The translations under genes were made by a program, and so were the position numbers. Below are positions 49,691-59,956 of a stretch of DNA of 64,000 bases, one piece after another. Where the stretch lies: contig NZ_CANNCF010000003.1 of NCBI RefSeq assembly GCF_947503045.1, positions 248,001-312,000 of the forward strand, read 5' to 3'. Source of the stretch: an uncultured Tateyamaria sp. (GTDB lineage Bacteria; Pseudomonadota; Alphaproteobacteria; Rhodobacterales; Rhodobacteraceae). Every line of letters begins with the position of its first letter. Within the stretch, counting starts at the first letter, position 1. The notes below the pieces were generated by a model. It did no database searches. It saw only the letters and a list, made by a program, of their open reading frames with translations, and had not been told where the DNA came from.

Positions 49691-50674
49691 CTATTCGGTT
49701 GCCGCCAGTTCCTGCGCCTGCGCCCAAGCGGCGGCGTCCACATCAGCCGGGTCGGCGATGATGCGATGCTGACCGGGCAGCCGCCCGCCTTCGTCCTGCC
49801 CGACCATCTCGGCGAGGCTGGCAAGGCGGTCACGAAACACATCCGACGCGCTGGGATCGATCAGAATGTAGTACTGCCCAAGGTCGTGAGGCGGTCCCTC
49901 GGGCGCTTTGAGGGGTTTGACATCGCGGCTGAGCACGCCGCCGGTCATGCCAGCCACCAACAGTTCGGCCATCAGGCCAAAGCCCCAGCCCTTATAGCCC
50001 CCCATCGACACGAGTGACCCGGCCAGAGCGGCCTCCGGGTCGGTCGTGGGCTTGCCTTCGGCATCCAGCGCCCAGCCCAGCGGGATTTTCTCGCCCGCTG
50101 CCTTGGCCATGGTGATCTTGCCCAGGGCAACTGTAGTGGTGGACTGATCGAACTGCATGGCCAACCCTCCGTCCCCATCTGGCACCGAAAAGGCGATGGG
50201 GTTGGTGCCGATCATTCGGGTCTTGCCCCCGGGAGGGGCCACGATGGGCGAGGCATTGGTCATCCCCAGACCGATCAGCCCGGCCTGTGCGATCTGTTCG
50301 GTGAAATATCCCAGCGACGTGCAGGTATGGGCATGGCCCACCGCCAATGTCGCCACGCCGTATTGGCGCGCCGCGTCCAGTGCGGGGGCCAGCCCGTAGG
50401 CAAAGGCAGGCTGGGCAAAGCCCATCAGCGCATCCACGTGGATGACCGCCGGGCGCATCGCGGTCACCGCAGGCACCACGTCACCCTGCACCCGGCCCGT
50501 TTTTAGCTGCGCACAATAGCTTTCCAGATAGTACAGACCGCAAATTCGGTTGCCCGTCGCCTCGGCTCGCGCCACCGCACGCGCCACTTCGGCCGCGGCA
50601 AAAGCACCGGCCCCATGCCGCATCAGTGCAGCCTGAACGATACGTTCTATGTCAGCCAATGAGACGGATGGCAT
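49691..50674 (-). CDS. Ldh-family NAD(P)-dependent dehydrogenase (malate/lactate/ureidoglycolate type)
   Basis: The 327-residue protein belongs to the family not homologous to the classic lactate dehydrogenases. Seen: RHGAGAFAAAEVARAVARAEATG, VIHVDALMGFAQPAFAYGL, VGHAHTCTSLGYFTEQIAQAGLIGLGMTNASP and GGYKGWGFGLMAELLVAGMTGGVLS. It reduces a 2-keto acid or oxidises a 2-hydroxy acid; members include diketogulonate and piperideine carboxylate reductases. ATG 50674 follows GAGGGAC. Exact substrate undetermined. Confidence 0.85.
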   Translation of the reverse strand: MPSVSLADIERIVQAALMRHGAGAFAAAEVARAVARAEATGNRICGLYYLESYCAQLKTGRVQGDVVPAVTAMRPAVIHVDALMGFAQPAFAYGLAPALDAARQYGVATLAVGHAHTCTSLGYFTEQIAQAGLIGLGMTNASPIVAPPGGKTRMIGTNPIAFSVPDGDGGLAMQFDQSTTTVALGKITMAKAAGEKIPLGWALDAEGKPTTDPEAALAGSLVSMGGYKGWGFGLMAELLVAGMTGGVLSRDVKPLKAPEGPPHDLGQYYILIDPSASDVFRDRLASLAEMVGQDEGGRLPGQHRIIADPADVDAAAWAQAQELAATE

Positions 50675-50772
50675 GGTCAGGTCCCTCACGGCACAGGCCG
50701 CGACGCTCAGTCTGAGCAAACCGCGCAAGCTTCGTCAAGCGTGACAGTGAAGCGCGGGCCTTTGTGCGCCAC

Positions 50773-51456
50773 TCATGGCGCGGTCAAACGGCCCGCATCC
50801 AACCGCAGCGTGCGATCCATCCGCGCGGCGAGATCAAGGTTGTGAGTCGCGATCAGCGCAGACAGACCCGTATCGCGCACCAGCGCCATCAGAGCGTCAA
50901 ACACCTGATCCGACGTGCCGGGATCAAGGTTGCCTGTCGGTTCATCCGCCAGCAAAAGGCGCGGCGCATTGGCAAGTGCGCGGCAAAAGGCGACGCGCTG
51001 CTGTTCGCCTCCCGACAACTCGGCCGGGCGATGCGCAGCGCGCGGTGCCACACCCACCTTGTCCAGCAGCATCAGCGCTCTTTCGGCGGCGGCGGGTTTG
51101 GATGTGCCGTTGCTCAGCTGTGGCAGCACGATGTTCTCAAGGGCAGAGAATTCGGGCAGCAGGTGGTGGAACTGATAGATAAATCCGACATCCGCCCGGC
51201 GCGCCAGCGTGCGGCGACGGTCGGATTGCCCGGTCAGATTCTGGCCCGCAAGGGTCACGGTGCCCGTGTCGGGCGTATCGAGCAGACCTGCGATGTGCAG
51301 CAGCGTCGACTTGCCCGCACCTGAAGGCGCGACAAGGGCCACAACTTCGCCCGGCGCCACGCTGAGGTCTACACCGCGCAGCACCTGCACTTCGCTGGGT
51401 AACCCGGCATTGTAGGTCTTGGCGATACCCTCCAGCGTCAGCACAGGATCACTCAT
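50773..51456 (-). CDS. lolD: Lipoprotein-releasing system ATPase LolD
   Basis: LolD powers release of outer-membrane lipoproteins from the inner membrane by LolC/E. The 227-residue protein has [22 protein letters not shown] (Walker A), [15 protein letters not shown] (signature) and [13 protein letters not shown] (Walker B), plus the MacB/LolD-type [17 protein letters not shown]. Its ATG overlaps the end of the lolC gene by eight bases, so they are coupled. Confidence 0.93.
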   Translation of the reverse strand: MSDPVLTLEGIAKTYNAGLPSEVQVLRGVDLSVAPGEVVALVAPSGAGKSTLLHIAGLLDTPDTGTVTLAGQNLTGQSDRRRTLARRADVGFIYQFHHLLPEFSALENIVLPQLSNGTSKPAAAERALMLLDKVGVAPRAAHRPAELSGGEQQRVAFCRALANAPRLLLADEPTGNLDPGTSDQVFDALMALVRDTGLSALIATHNLDLAARMDRTLRLDAGRLTAP

Positions 51457-52735
51457 AGCGCAGCGCCTCGACCGGGTTCATCCGCGCCGCCCGGCGGGCC
51501 GGAAAAATCGTGACCACAAAGGCCAGGCCCAGCGACAGAGCCACAGCACTCAGCACATCCGGCAGGTTCAACTGCGCAGGCAGTGCATAGATGCCGCGAA
51601 TGGACGGGTCCCACACACCGCCGCCCATCACGTAGTTCACAAATGAAAACAGCGGATCGATATAGAGCGCGAACAGGCAGCCCAGCACCACACCCATCGC
51701 CGTGCCGATCAGCCCCGTGAACGCGCCACAGATGAAAAAGACCCGCAACACCGAGCCCTCGGTCAGCCCCATGGTCCTCAGGATACCGATGTCGCGCCCC
51801 TTGTTCTTGACCAGCATGATCAGGCCCGAAACGATGTTCATCGCCGCGATCAGCACAAGGATGGACAGGATGATGAACATCACGTTGTCCTCGACCTCAA
51901 GCGCGCGCAGAAAGCCGCCCGAGGCATCGCGCCATGTCCACAGCTGCGCCCGGCCTCCGGCAGACTCGAGCAGGGCGGTGGCATAGCTTTCGACCGCTTC
52001 GGGGCTGTCCACCATCACTTCGATCTCGTCCGCGACGCCCTCGCGGTTGAAAAATGTCTGCGCCTCGGCCAGCGGCAGATAGACCCGCACCCGGTCGATG
52101 TCATAGCGCCCGGCGGAAAAGATATAGGTGACCTCGTAGGCGTTGATGCGCGGGCTGGTGCCAAAGGCGGTCTTGACCCCGTTGGGCGAGATCAGCTTGA
52201 TCCGGTCACCCACCTGCGCGCCCAGTTCCAGTGCCACGCCCGACCCGATGGCGATGCCCTGATCATAGCGGGCGATATCGCCTTGGGCCGTTTCAGGGTC
52301 TGCAATGCGCGGCAGACTGGCGAGGTTTTCGGCAGACATTCCATAGACTTGCACGCCTGCATTGCTTTGGCGAAGGTTGGCCATGACCTGCCCGCGCACG
52401 ATGGGGGCCGCTCGGGTGACACCGGGCACGCCGCGCAGGGCCTCGGCCATCTCGTCATAGTCGGAGATGGTGCGATCCACTGCACCGGTCGGGGTGACCT
52501 CGCCGATCTGGTAGACGGTCACATGGGCATTGGCGCCAAGGATCGTGTCGACAAATTCTGCGCGAAAGCCTGAGCGCACGGACAGGGTCGCAATCAGAGC
52601 AAACACAGCCAGCGTGATCCCGATCAGGCTGATCCACGTCATGGTCGACACCCCACCCGTGGCACGCCGCGCGCGCAGATAGCGCCAGGCGATCAGCCAC
52701 TCGAACGGGGCAAAGGGGACGGGTTGGGTGGCCAT
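51449..52735 (-). CDS. lolC: Lipoprotein-releasing ABC transporter permease LolC/LolE
   Basis: The 428-residue protein has one helix near the N-terminus ([52 protein letters not shown]), a large periplasmic domain, then three helices at the C-terminus ([75 protein letters not shown]), the LolC/E and FtsX layout. Only one permease gene is present, so it probably forms a homodimer. It lies next to proS-region genes, a usual alphaproteobacterial neighbourhood. Confidence 0.92.
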   Translation of the reverse strand: MATQPVPFAPFEWLIAWRYLRARRATGGVSTMTWISLIGITLAVFALIATLSVRSGFRAEFVDTILGANAHVTVYQIGEVTPTGAVDRTISDYDEMAEALRGVPGVTRAAPIVRGQVMANLRQSNAGVQVYGMSAENLASLPRIADPETAQGDIARYDQGIAIGSGVALELGAQVGDRIKLISPNGVKTAFGTSPRINAYEVTYIFSAGRYDIDRVRVYLPLAEAQTFFNREGVADEIEVMVDSPEAVESYATALLESAGGRAQLWTWRDASGGFLRALEVEDNVMFIILSILVLIAAMNIVSGLIMLVKNKGRDIGILRTMGLTEGSVLRVFFICGAFTGLIGTAMGVVLGCLFALYIDPLFSFVNYVMGGGVWDPSIRGIYALPAQLNLPDVLSAVALSLGLAFVVTIFPARRAARMNPVEALRYE

Positions 52736-52788
52736 TTACGGCTCCTGCTCGGGCGTTTTGTCACAAGTGGCCGGGGCGCGCCCCAAGG

Positions 52789-53295
52789 TCAAGCCCCCGG
52801 CGCAACTGCCCGCCTGCGCGTGATCGGCCAAAGAAGAGTGCGCAGCACAGCCCAGACCGCGATCATGCCCGCCAGAAATCCGGTCCCGGCAAAGATCACG
52901 CCTGGCAATGTCAGGGGCACTGCGGGCTCGAACGTCGCCATCGCCGCACGCGCCACATCGCGGTCGGTCATCCGTGCGGCGTGATAGGCCCGCATGAACG
53001 GACCAGCCCGTTCCAGCATACGCAAGTCTTCGCGCAACCTGTCATAGCGCTGAAATGTGCGGGTCATATCGCGGCGGCGCGCCTCCAGAAACGCGCTGCC
53101 CTGCAATTCGGCAAGCGCTGCATCACGGCTCAGCCCGGCATCCGCGGCAGAGGCGTCAAAATCGGCGACCACTTCGCCAAGTGCGTCGACCGCCCCGCCC
53201 AGACGCTGGGTGTACTGCTGCGCATATTCTGGAAATTGCGATCCCGCCGCCCCACCCAGCAGCCCAGCCGCCAGCGCCACCACGCGCACGATCAT
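52789..53295 (-). CDS. DUF2937 membrane protein
   Basis: The 168-residue protein has a short N-terminal hydrophobic segment (MIVRVVALAAGLLGGAAGS), a helical soluble middle (FPEYAQQYTQRLGGAVDALGEVVADFDASAADAGLSRDAALAEL) and a C-terminal helix (LPGVIFAGTGFLAGMIAVWAVL). This is the DUF2937 pattern. Function unknown. It overlaps the end of the serine hydrolase gene by four bases. Confidence 0.82.
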   Translation of the reverse strand: MIVRVVALAAGLLGGAAGSQFPEYAQQYTQRLGGAVDALGEVVADFDASAADAGLSRDAALAELQGSAFLEARRRDMTRTFQRYDRLREDLRMLERAGPFMRAYHAARMTDRDVARAAMATFEPAVPLTLPGVIFAGTGFLAGMIAVWAVLRTLLWPITRRRAVAPGA

Positions 53296-54254
53296 TTGAG
53301 CGGCCCATAGGCGGCCTTGCCCATCACCGAATCCAGCGCGCGGCGATCGTCATCGCTGACGCACGCGTCATAGCCCGCCATAACCGTCCACTCTGCCCCC
53401 CAGGTCACCGCATAGGTCCCGATGGTCAGCAGGCCCGGCATGCAAAGCGATCCGAAATGCCAGAAATTATAGGTCCCGTCCCCGGTGTGGTTGGCGCGAA
53501 AAGCGGTGCCAAGCCCGTAGTATAACCCGCTATCACCGCGTGCCAAGTGGGGGTAATCCAGCGGCGAACGCCCCGTCGGGGTTGCCGCGCCAAACCAGTG
53601 GCTGTGCAGGCGCGCGTAATCCAGCGGCGACATCATCCAGCCACCCCAGCTGAGGAACGCACCGCTCTTGGGCGACGGTCCTCCGTCTGCCCCGGCAGGC
53701 ACCAGAACAAGACGGCGGCAAATATCCTCATAGGACCCCTCGGTGCTGGCCTCGATCACCAACGCAAGCAGCGCGTAATTCACGTTGTTGTAGACAAACT
53801 CGCCCGGTGCGCCGACAGGGTCCTTCATCAGGTTCAGCACAAATTCGGCCCGATGTTCGTCCGAGTTCAGCCACAACGCCATCAACGGCTGCGTGATATC
53901 CATGACGATGCCGCTGGTATGGGTGACAAGCGAGGCAACGCTCACATCTGGGCCTCGCCCCAGCACGTCACGCACGCTGGCGGCAAAGTCGAGCTGCCCG
54001 GCATCCGACAGAGCCGCCGCACACAACGCGGTGATGGATTTGCTGACGCTGGCCAGCTCAATCGGGGCCGTGGCATCGCCAATCGCCATCTTTGGCGTGC
54101 CGCGATAAGCGATGGCACCTGTGCCTCTGATCTCGCGCCGCACCAGCCAGTCGGCATAGGCCTGGCGAAAGGCGTTCATGCGATCCGCATCCTGCGCGGC
54201 CCCCGCATGGGGCAACACCATCAAGATCAACAGTATAAGAACACGCGCCTGCAT
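53292..54254 (-). CDS. Secreted serine hydrolase (class C beta-lactamase family)
   Basis: The 320-residue protein has a signal peptide (RVLILLILMVLPHAGAAQD) and the serine beta-lactamase/penicillin-binding fold: ELASVSKSITALCAA with the SxxK motif and VYNNVNYALLALVIEAST with a YxN motif. The third motif is not clear. Relatives are esterases or D-peptidases rather than true beta-lactamases. Its stop overlaps the DUF2937 start by four bases. Confidence 0.83.
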   Translation of the reverse strand: MQARVLILLILMVLPHAGAAQDADRMNAFRQAYADWLVRREIRGTGAIAYRGTPKMAIGDATAPIELASVSKSITALCAAALSDAGQLDFAASVRDVLGRGPDVSVASLVTHTSGIVMDITQPLMALWLNSDEHRAEFVLNLMKDPVGAPGEFVYNNVNYALLALVIEASTEGSYEDICRRLVLVPAGADGGPSPKSGAFLSWGGWMMSPLDYARLHSHWFGAATPTGRSPLDYPHLARGDSGLYYGLGTAFRANHTGDGTYNFWHFGSLCMPGLLTIGTYAVTWGAEWTVMAGYDACVSDDDRRALDSVMGKAAYGPLK

Positions 54255-54280
54255 TGCGCTCAGCCTAGCACAATCCCCGC

Positions 54281-55618
54281 TCAGGACCTCGCGTAAATCT
54301 CCGCCACGCGCTTGATGGCCTCTTCGGGTGGCAATTCTTCGCTAACGCCTGTGCGACGCGAGGTCAGTTCGACCACCCCATTCTTGAGACCGCGTGGGCC
54401 GACGGTGATGCGCCAGGGCAGGCCAATCAGGTCCATGGTGGCAAACTTGCCCCCTGCCCGTTCATTGCGGTCGTCATAAAGTGGCTCGAGCCCCAGCAAA
54501 CCAAGGCTGGAATAGAGCGCCTCACAGGCGGCATCCGCCTCCGCGTCGCCCTGTTTCAGGTTCACGATACCGCAATGATAGGGCGTGACGCCTTCGGGCC
54601 AGATGATGCCCTTGTCGTCATGGCTCGCCTCGATGATCGCGCCCATCAGGCGGCTGACGCCGATGCCATGGCTGCCCATATGGACCGGCACCTGTTTGCC
54701 GTCAGGGCCCTGCACCACAGCGCCCAAAGGTTCGGAATACTTGGTGCCAAAGTAGAAAATCTGCCCCACCTCGATACCGCGCGCCACGCGACGGCGTCCT
54801 TCGGGGATGGCGTTGAACAAGGCCTCGTCGTGGGTCTCGTCGGTGCGGGCGTAAAGGTTGGTGAATTCCTCCATCACGCCAGCGCATTGGGCCACGTCAT
54901 CATAGTCGATGTCGCGATCGCCAAAGGTCAGATCGGTGACTGCACTGTCATAAAACACCTCGGATTCACCGGTTTCGGCCAGTACGAGGAACTCATGCGT
55001 GTCGTCCCCGCCAATGGGTCCGGAATCCGCACGCATCGGGATCGCCTGCAGGCCCATGCGCTCATAGGTGCGCAGATAGGTGACCAGATGGCGGTTGTAG
55101 GCGTGCAGCGCATCCTCTTTGGTCAGATCAAAATTATAGCCGTCCTTCATCAGGAACTCGCGGCCACGCATCACGCCAAAGCGGGGGCGGATTTCGTCGC
55201 GGAATTTCCACTGGATCTGATACATGGTCAGCGGCAGATCCTTGTAGCTGCCCACATGCGCGCGGAAGATGTCGGTGATCAACTCTTCGGCGGTGGGAGT
55301 GAACAGCATGTCGCGCCCGCCCCGGTCCTTAATGCGCAGCATCTCGTCGCCATAAGCATCATAACGACCACTCTCGCGCCAAAGGTCCGCAGACTGGATG
55401 GTGGGCATCAGCATCGCCATATGGCCTGCGCGCGCCTGCTCTTCGTGCACGATGTTTTCCAGCTTGCGCAACACCTTGAAGCCCATCGGCAGCCAGGAAT
55501 AGATGCCCGCGCTCGCCTGCTTGATCATGCCGGCACGCAACATCAGACGGTGGCTGACGATCTGCGCCTCGCTGGGGTTTTCCTTCAGAACGGGCAGAAA
55601 ATAACGGCTCAGACGCAC
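54281..55618 (-). CDS. proS: Prolyl-tRNA synthetase, short alphaproteobacterial type
   Basis: Charges tRNA-Pro. The 445-residue protein is much shorter than the E. coli enzyme (572) because the full editing insertion is missing. Class II motifs are visible: [52 protein letters not shown] (motif 2 region), [47 protein letters not shown] (motif 3) and the anticodon-binding end. The start is GTG 55618 with GGAGAGG upstream. Confidence 0.95.
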   Translation of the reverse strand: MRLSRYFLPVLKENPSEAQIVSHRLMLRAGMIKQASAGIYSWLPMGFKVLRKLENIVHEEQARAGHMAMLMPTIQSADLWRESGRYDAYGDEMLRIKDRGGRDMLFTPTAEELITDIFRAHVGSYKDLPLTMYQIQWKFRDEIRPRFGVMRGREFLMKDGYNFDLTKEDALHAYNRHLVTYLRTYERMGLQAIPMRADSGPIGGDDTHEFLVLAETGESEVFYDSAVTDLTFGDRDIDYDDVAQCAGVMEEFTNLYARTDETHDEALFNAIPEGRRRVARGIEVGQIFYFGTKYSEPLGAVVQGPDGKQVPVHMGSHGIGVSRLMGAIIEASHDDKGIIWPEGVTPYHCGIVNLKQGDAEADAACEALYSSLGLLGLEPLYDDRNERAGGKFATMDLIGLPWRITVGPRGLKNGVVELTSRRTGVSEELPPEEAIKRVAEIYARS

Positions 55619-55677
55619 GAGGACCTCTCCTTTTCAATTCGCTCCTGATTAGGACAAAGGACAAAGACCCGCAACGT

Positions 55678-55740
55678 CCCTTCTCTGATTGAGAAATATC
55701 CCGGGGAGGTGCGCCAGCGCCGGGGCAGAGCCCCTCATGA
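55678..55740 (-). repeat. Palindromic intergenic repeat of the Rhodobacteraceae type
   Basis: On the minus strand the sequence runs GAGGGGCTCTGCCCCGGCGC, then GCGCACCTCCCCGGGATATTTC and AATCAGAGAAG. GGGGCTCTGCCCC and the GGCGC/GCGC arms fold into hairpins. Its 3' part matches the tail of the 39-bp elements at 2131 and 5603. It lies 60 bases upstream of proS. Confidence 0.65.
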
Positions 55741-55852
55741 AAAAGCGTGCGCGCAAGCGCTCCGTTTGACAGCAGCCAATCACGGCAAAGCACTTGCAGC
55801 ATCCGTCAAAACCCCGCATTTGTAAGCCATCACCAATCGCTCGGAGACCAGC

Positions 55853-56932
55853 ATGGCCCTGCCAGTGCGCGAACAGCTGAAATATTGGGGGGCCGCGGCG
55901 GTGGTCTTTTTCGTGCTGCTCTACGCGCTTGGGGACCAGTTGCTGCCGTTCTTTCTGGGCGCGGCCATTGCCTATTTCCTGGACCCCGTCGCGGACTGGC
56001 TCGAGGCCCATGGATGCAGCCGGGGGCTTGCAACAGCCATAATCACCATCAGCGCCATCATCGTGTTTGTTCTGCTCGTCCTTCTGGTGATCCCGAACCT
56101 CGTCCAACAAGCGGTCGCTCTATTCAACGCCGCCCCCGAAATCGCCCGCAACATCGGCACCTTCCTTGCCGAACGCTTTCCCAGCCTGCTGGATGAAGGC
56201 TCCACCGTGCGCAAATCGCTCGACGGATTGGGCCAGACCATTTCCGAACGGGGTGGCGCGCTGCTCAACTCCGCGCTCACCTCTGCGGCAAGCCTGATCA
56301 ACGTTATCGTCCTGTTCGTGATCGTGCCGGTCGTGGCCGTCTACATGCTGCTTGACTGGGACCGGATGGTGGCCCGCGTCGACCAGCTTTTGCCGCGCGA
56401 CCATGCCCCGGTGATCCGCCGTCTCGCGTCAGAGATCGACGCAACTCTCGCAGGCTTCATCCGCGGCATGGGCACCGTCTGCCTCTTGCTTGGCACCTAT
56501 TATGCCGTCGCGCTCATGCTGGTGGGGCTGCAATTCGGGCTGGTTGTGGGCTTTGTCGCGGGCCTTCTCACCTTCATCCCTTACGTGGGCGCCCTTGTGG
56601 GTGGCGCGCTGGCCCTTGGGCTGGCGCTGTTCCAGTTCTGGGGGGAATGGGGCTGGATCGCGGCCGTGGGCATCATCTTCATGATCGGTCAAGTGGCCGA
56701 GGGCAACGTGTTGACTCCGAAACTGGTGGGCGAAAGCGTCGGGTTGCACCCTGTCTGGCTGATCCTTGCCCTGACCGTGTTTGGTGCGCTCTTTGGCTTT
56801 GTCGGCATGTTGGTCGCGGTGCCACTGGCCGCCTCACTGGGTGTCTTTGTGCGCTTCCTGATCGAACGCTATCAGGACAGCCGCCTCTATCAGGGCCTCG
56901 AAGCGGTGGACCGCAACGGGGTCGACGACTGA
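55853..56932 (+). CDS. AI-2E/PerM-family membrane protein
   Basis: The 359-residue protein has eight or so hydrophobic helices in the AI-2E transporter (PerM) arrangement: FLGAAIAYFLDPVADWLEAHGCSRGLAT near the N-terminus, and the conserved VGFVAGLLTFIPYVGALVGGALALGLALFQF and GLHPVWLILALTVFGALFGFVGMLVAVPLAASLGVFVRFLIERY at the C-terminus. The function of most members is unknown; some are Na+/H+ antiporters or signal exporters. It starts the perM-hdaA-ppk-ppx gene row common in Alphaproteobacteria. Confidence 0.87.
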   Translation: MALPVREQLKYWGAAAVVFFVLLYALGDQLLPFFLGAAIAYFLDPVADWLEAHGCSRGLATAIITISAIIVFVLLVLLVIPNLVQQAVALFNAAPEIARNIGTFLAERFPSLLDEGSTVRKSLDGLGQTISERGGALLNSALTSAASLINVIVLFVIVPVVAVYMLLDWDRMVARVDQLLPRDHAPVIRRLASEIDATLAGFIRGMGTVCLLLGTYYAVALMLVGLQFGLVVGFVAGLLTFIPYVGALVGGALALGLALFQFWGEWGWIAAVGIIFMIGQVAEGNVLTPKLVGESVGLHPVWLILALTVFGALFGFVGMLVAVPLAASLGVFVRFLIERYQDSRLYQGLEAVDRNGVDD

Positions 56933-56934
56933 TC

Positions 56935-57612
56935 ATGGCCACGCAACTGGGATTGGACCTGCCTGCCCGCGCAGCGCTCGGGCGCGACGACTTCATGGTC
57001 GCCCCCTCCAACGCACTTGCGCTGGCGATGATCGACAACTGGACCAGTTGGCCCCTGAACAAACTGGTGCTCAGCGGACCGGACGGGTCAGGAAAGACCC
57101 ACCTCACCCATGTCTGGGCCGCCGCAAGTGGCGCGCAGATCATCGCGGCGCGCGATCTGAACCCCCACATGATCGAGGCCAGCGGCCCCGTTGCCATCGA
57201 GGATGTGCCGGATATCGCAGGCGACATGGCTGCACAAACCGCCCTTTTCCACCTGCACAACCTGCAACATGCGGCAAACCAGCCCCTGCTGATGACCGGC
57301 ACGCTGCCCCCGTCGCTTTGGCGCATGTCCCTGCCCGACCTGCAAAGCCGCATTGACGCCGCAGGCCACGCCGCGCTCGATGCTCCCGACGACAAGCTGC
57401 TGGCCGCCGTGCTGGCCAAACTGTTCAACGACCGCCAACTGACGCCGCGCCCGGACGTGATCCCTTATCTCGTCACCCATATGGAGCGCAGCTTTGACGC
57501 AGCAGGGCGCATCGTGACGGCGCTTGATGCCACCAGCCTTGCGCGCAAGAAACCCGTCACCCGGGCGCTGGCGGCAGAGCTGCTGGACAAGGGCACCGCG
57601 CCTGGGGGATAA
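56935..57612 (+). CDS. hdaA: HdaA, DnaA-inactivating AAA+ protein
   Basis: HdaA, bound to the DNA polymerase clamp, triggers ATP hydrolysis by DnaA to stop re-initiation. The 225-residue protein is a short DnaA-like AAA+ domain. ATQLGLDLPARAA at the N-terminus fits the clamp-binding motif QLxLxL. SGPDGSGKTHLTHVWAA is Walker A, GPVAIEDVPDI a degenerate Walker B. Starts two bases after the permease stop. Confidence 0.87.
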   Translation: MATQLGLDLPARAALGRDDFMVAPSNALALAMIDNWTSWPLNKLVLSGPDGSGKTHLTHVWAAASGAQIIAARDLNPHMIEASGPVAIEDVPDIAGDMAAQTALFHLHNLQHAANQPLLMTGTLPPSLWRMSLPDLQSRIDAAGHAALDAPDDKLLAAVLAKLFNDRQLTPRPDVIPYLVTHMERSFDAAGRIVTALDATSLARKKPVTRALAAELLDKGTAPGG

Positions 57613-57652
57613 CCGTCATCTAACCTTCACATGTGAGCGCCATATCCCTGCC

Positions 57653-59821
57653 ATGACAGATGCAGATTTCCTTGCCTCGCCATTCCCGGTCGCCACTGAC
57701 CTGCCCGAGCTGGACACCAGCGGGCCGGGTCGGTTCTTCAACCGTGAACTCAGCTGGCTGGGGTTCAACTGGCGGGTGCTGGAAGAGGCCGAGAACCCGC
57801 GCGTGCCGCTGCTCGAACGGCTGCGGTTCCTGTCGATCTCGGCCCAGAACCTTGACGAATTCTACACCGTGCGCGTCGCGGGCCTGCGCGAACTGGCCAT
57901 TGCAGGCAACACCACGCCCGCCGCTGACGGGCTGTCCCCTGCCGAACAGCTGGTGCTGATCAACGAAAACGCCCGCAACCTGTTGACCCAGCAACAGAGG
58001 GTCCTTGTGGACCTGCACGAACAAATGGACGCCGAAGGCATCAACGTCCTCACCCCGGAGGAGCTGACCAAAGAGGACATCGCCCATCTCGAAGAGGTGT
58101 TTCTCGCCGAGGTCTTTGCGGTTCTGTCCCCGCTGGCCATCGACCCAGCACACCCGTTCCCCTTCATCCCCAACACAGGCTACGCACTGGCCCTGCAGAT
58201 GGAGCGCAAGGCCGACAAGCGCACCTTGCAGGCTCTGTTGCCGATCCCGGCGCAGATCGACCGCTTTATCGCCTTGCCCGGGCCCGGCCAGCGATTCCTG
58301 CCGCTTGAGGAATTGCTGATCCTGCACATCCCCAACCTGTTTCCCGGCTACAAACTCAAGGCGCATTTCGAATTCCGCGTGCTGCGCGACAGTGACCTGG
58401 AAGTCGAGGAAGAGGCCGAAGACCTCGTGCGCGAATTCGAAGTGGCGCTGAAACGCCGCCGTCGCGGCGAAGTGGTGCGCCTGACCCATTCTGCAGGCGC
58501 CCCCGAGGCGCTCAAGGCCGTGATCATGGAAGAGCTGGGCGTGCGCGAATCCGAAGTGGTCGAAGTCGATGGCATGCTGGGTCTCTCCGACCTCGGCGCG
58601 CTGGTGCTCGACAACCGCCCCGACCTGCTCTGGCCCAGCTTTACGCCCCGCGTGCCCGAACGGGTCAGCGATTTTGAAGGCGATATGCTGGCCGCGATCC
58701 GCCAAAAGGACATGCTGCTGCATCACCCTTACGAAACCTTCGACATGGTGGTCCGCTTTCTGCAGCAGGCAGCGCGCGACCCAGATGTCGTAGCGATCAA
58801 GCAGACGCTTTATCGCACCTCGAAAAACTCGCCCATCGTCGAAGCCCTGTGCGAAGCAGCCGAGGACGGCAAGTCCGTCACCGCGCTGGTCGAACTCAAG
58901 GCCCGCTTTGACGAGGCCGCCAACATCCGCCAATCCCGCCGTCTGGAACGGGCAGGCGCGCATGTGGTCTACGGGTTCATCGATCTGAAAACCCACGCAA
59001 AAATCAGCACCGTGGTACGGCGTGAGGGCAAGAAACTGGTGACCTACACCCATTACGGCACCGGCAATTATCACCCGATCACCGCCCGCATCTACACGGA
59101 TGTGTCCCTGTTCACCTGCGATCCGGTGCTGGGGCGGGATGCCACCAAAGTGTTCAACTACCTGTCGGGATACGCCCCGCCCGAAGGCCTCGCCAATCTC
59201 GCCATTTCGCCGACGACGCTGAAGCCGCGCCTGCTGGAAATGATCGCTGCCGAGGCCGAGCATGCGGCCAAGGGCAAGCCTGCGGAAATCTGGGCCAAGA
59301 TGAATTCGCTGATCGATGACGAGGTGATCGACGCGCTTTATGCCGCCGGGCAAGCCGGGGTCAAGATCAGCCTCGTGATCCGGGGCATCTGCGGATTGCG
59401 CCCCGGAATCAAAGGCTTCTCCGAGAATATTCGTGTGAAATCCATCGTCGGCCGCTTCCTTGAACACTCGCGCATCGTCTGTTTCGGCAATGGCCACGGG
59501 CTGCCGTCGAAAAAGGCGCGCGTGTTCATCTCAAGCGCGGACTGGATGGGGCGCAACCTCAACCGGCGGGTCGAAACCCTGGTCGAAATCGAAAACGCAA
59601 CCGTCAAGGCCCAGATCGTGAGCCAGGTAATGGCCGCCAACCTCGCCGATGTGGCCCAAAGCTGGGTGATGGCGCCTGACGGCTCATTCACCAGACCCGA
59701 ATTGCCCGAAGGCACATTCGCTTTCAACTGCCACCGCTTTTTCATGGAAAACCCGTCACTGTCGGGTCGCGGTTCGGCGGGAGCGTCGGACGTGCCCAAA
59801 CTGACCCACACCGAAGACTGA
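57653..59821 (+). CDS. ppk: Polyphosphate kinase 1
   Basis: Ppk1 makes long polyphosphate from ATP. The 722-residue protein shows RFFNRELSWLGFNWRVLEEAENPRVPLLERLRFLSISAQNLDEFY at the N-terminus, FDMVVRFLQQAARDPDVVAIKQTLYR, KTHAKISTVVRREG with the phosphorylated His, THYGTGNYHPITARIYTD, and FLEHSRIVCFGNG with the second active-site His. ATG 57653 is the first start after hdaA. It is followed by ppx, which degrades polyphosphate. Confidence 0.96.
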   Translation: MTDADFLASPFPVATDLPELDTSGPGRFFNRELSWLGFNWRVLEEAENPRVPLLERLRFLSISAQNLDEFYTVRVAGLRELAIAGNTTPAADGLSPAEQLVLINENARNLLTQQQRVLVDLHEQMDAEGINVLTPEELTKEDIAHLEEVFLAEVFAVLSPLAIDPAHPFPFIPNTGYALALQMERKADKRTLQALLPIPAQIDRFIALPGPGQRFLPLEELLILHIPNLFPGYKLKAHFEFRVLRDSDLEVEEEAEDLVREFEVALKRRRRGEVVRLTHSAGAPEALKAVIMEELGVRESEVVEVDGMLGLSDLGALVLDNRPDLLWPSFTPRVPERVSDFEGDMLAAIRQKDMLLHHPYETFDMVVRFLQQAARDPDVVAIKQTLYRTSKNSPIVEALCEAAEDGKSVTALVELKARFDEAANIRQSRRLERAGAHVVYGFIDLKTHAKISTVVRREGKKLVTYTHYGTGNYHPITARIYTDVSLFTCDPVLGRDATKVFNYLSGYAPPEGLANLAISPTTLKPRLLEMIAAEAEHAAKGKPAEIWAKMNSLIDDEVIDALYAAGQAGVKISLVIRGICGLRPGIKGFSENIRVKSIVGRFLEHSRIVCFGNGHGLPSKKARVFISSADWMGRNLNRRVETLVEIENATVKAQIVSQVMAANLADVAQSWVMAPDGSFTRPELPEGTFAFNCHRFFMENPSLSGRGSAGASDVPKLTHTED

Positions 59822-59854
59822 AAGCGCATCAGCCGGGGTCGGCGGGCGGGCGTC

Positions 59855-59871
59855 TTTCGGCGCAGCCGAAA
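59855..59871 (+). terminator. Small hairpin between ppk and ppx
   Basis: TTTCGGC-GCA-GCCGAAA is a perfect 7-bp stem in the 135-base gap. No T-run follows. It may partly terminate the ppk transcript or stabilise its end. Confidence 0.4.
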
Positions 59872-59956
59872 CAGAGCCGCCCACCGACGCACGCGCATTG
59901 ACCCGAAGGGCGCGCTGGTCCATCACTGACCAAGGCACGGCACCACGGGGGCTTCC

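Noticed and set aside
57620..59497. Long minus-strand frame opposite ppk
   Set aside because: Ppk is certain and the antisense product has no recognisable fold.
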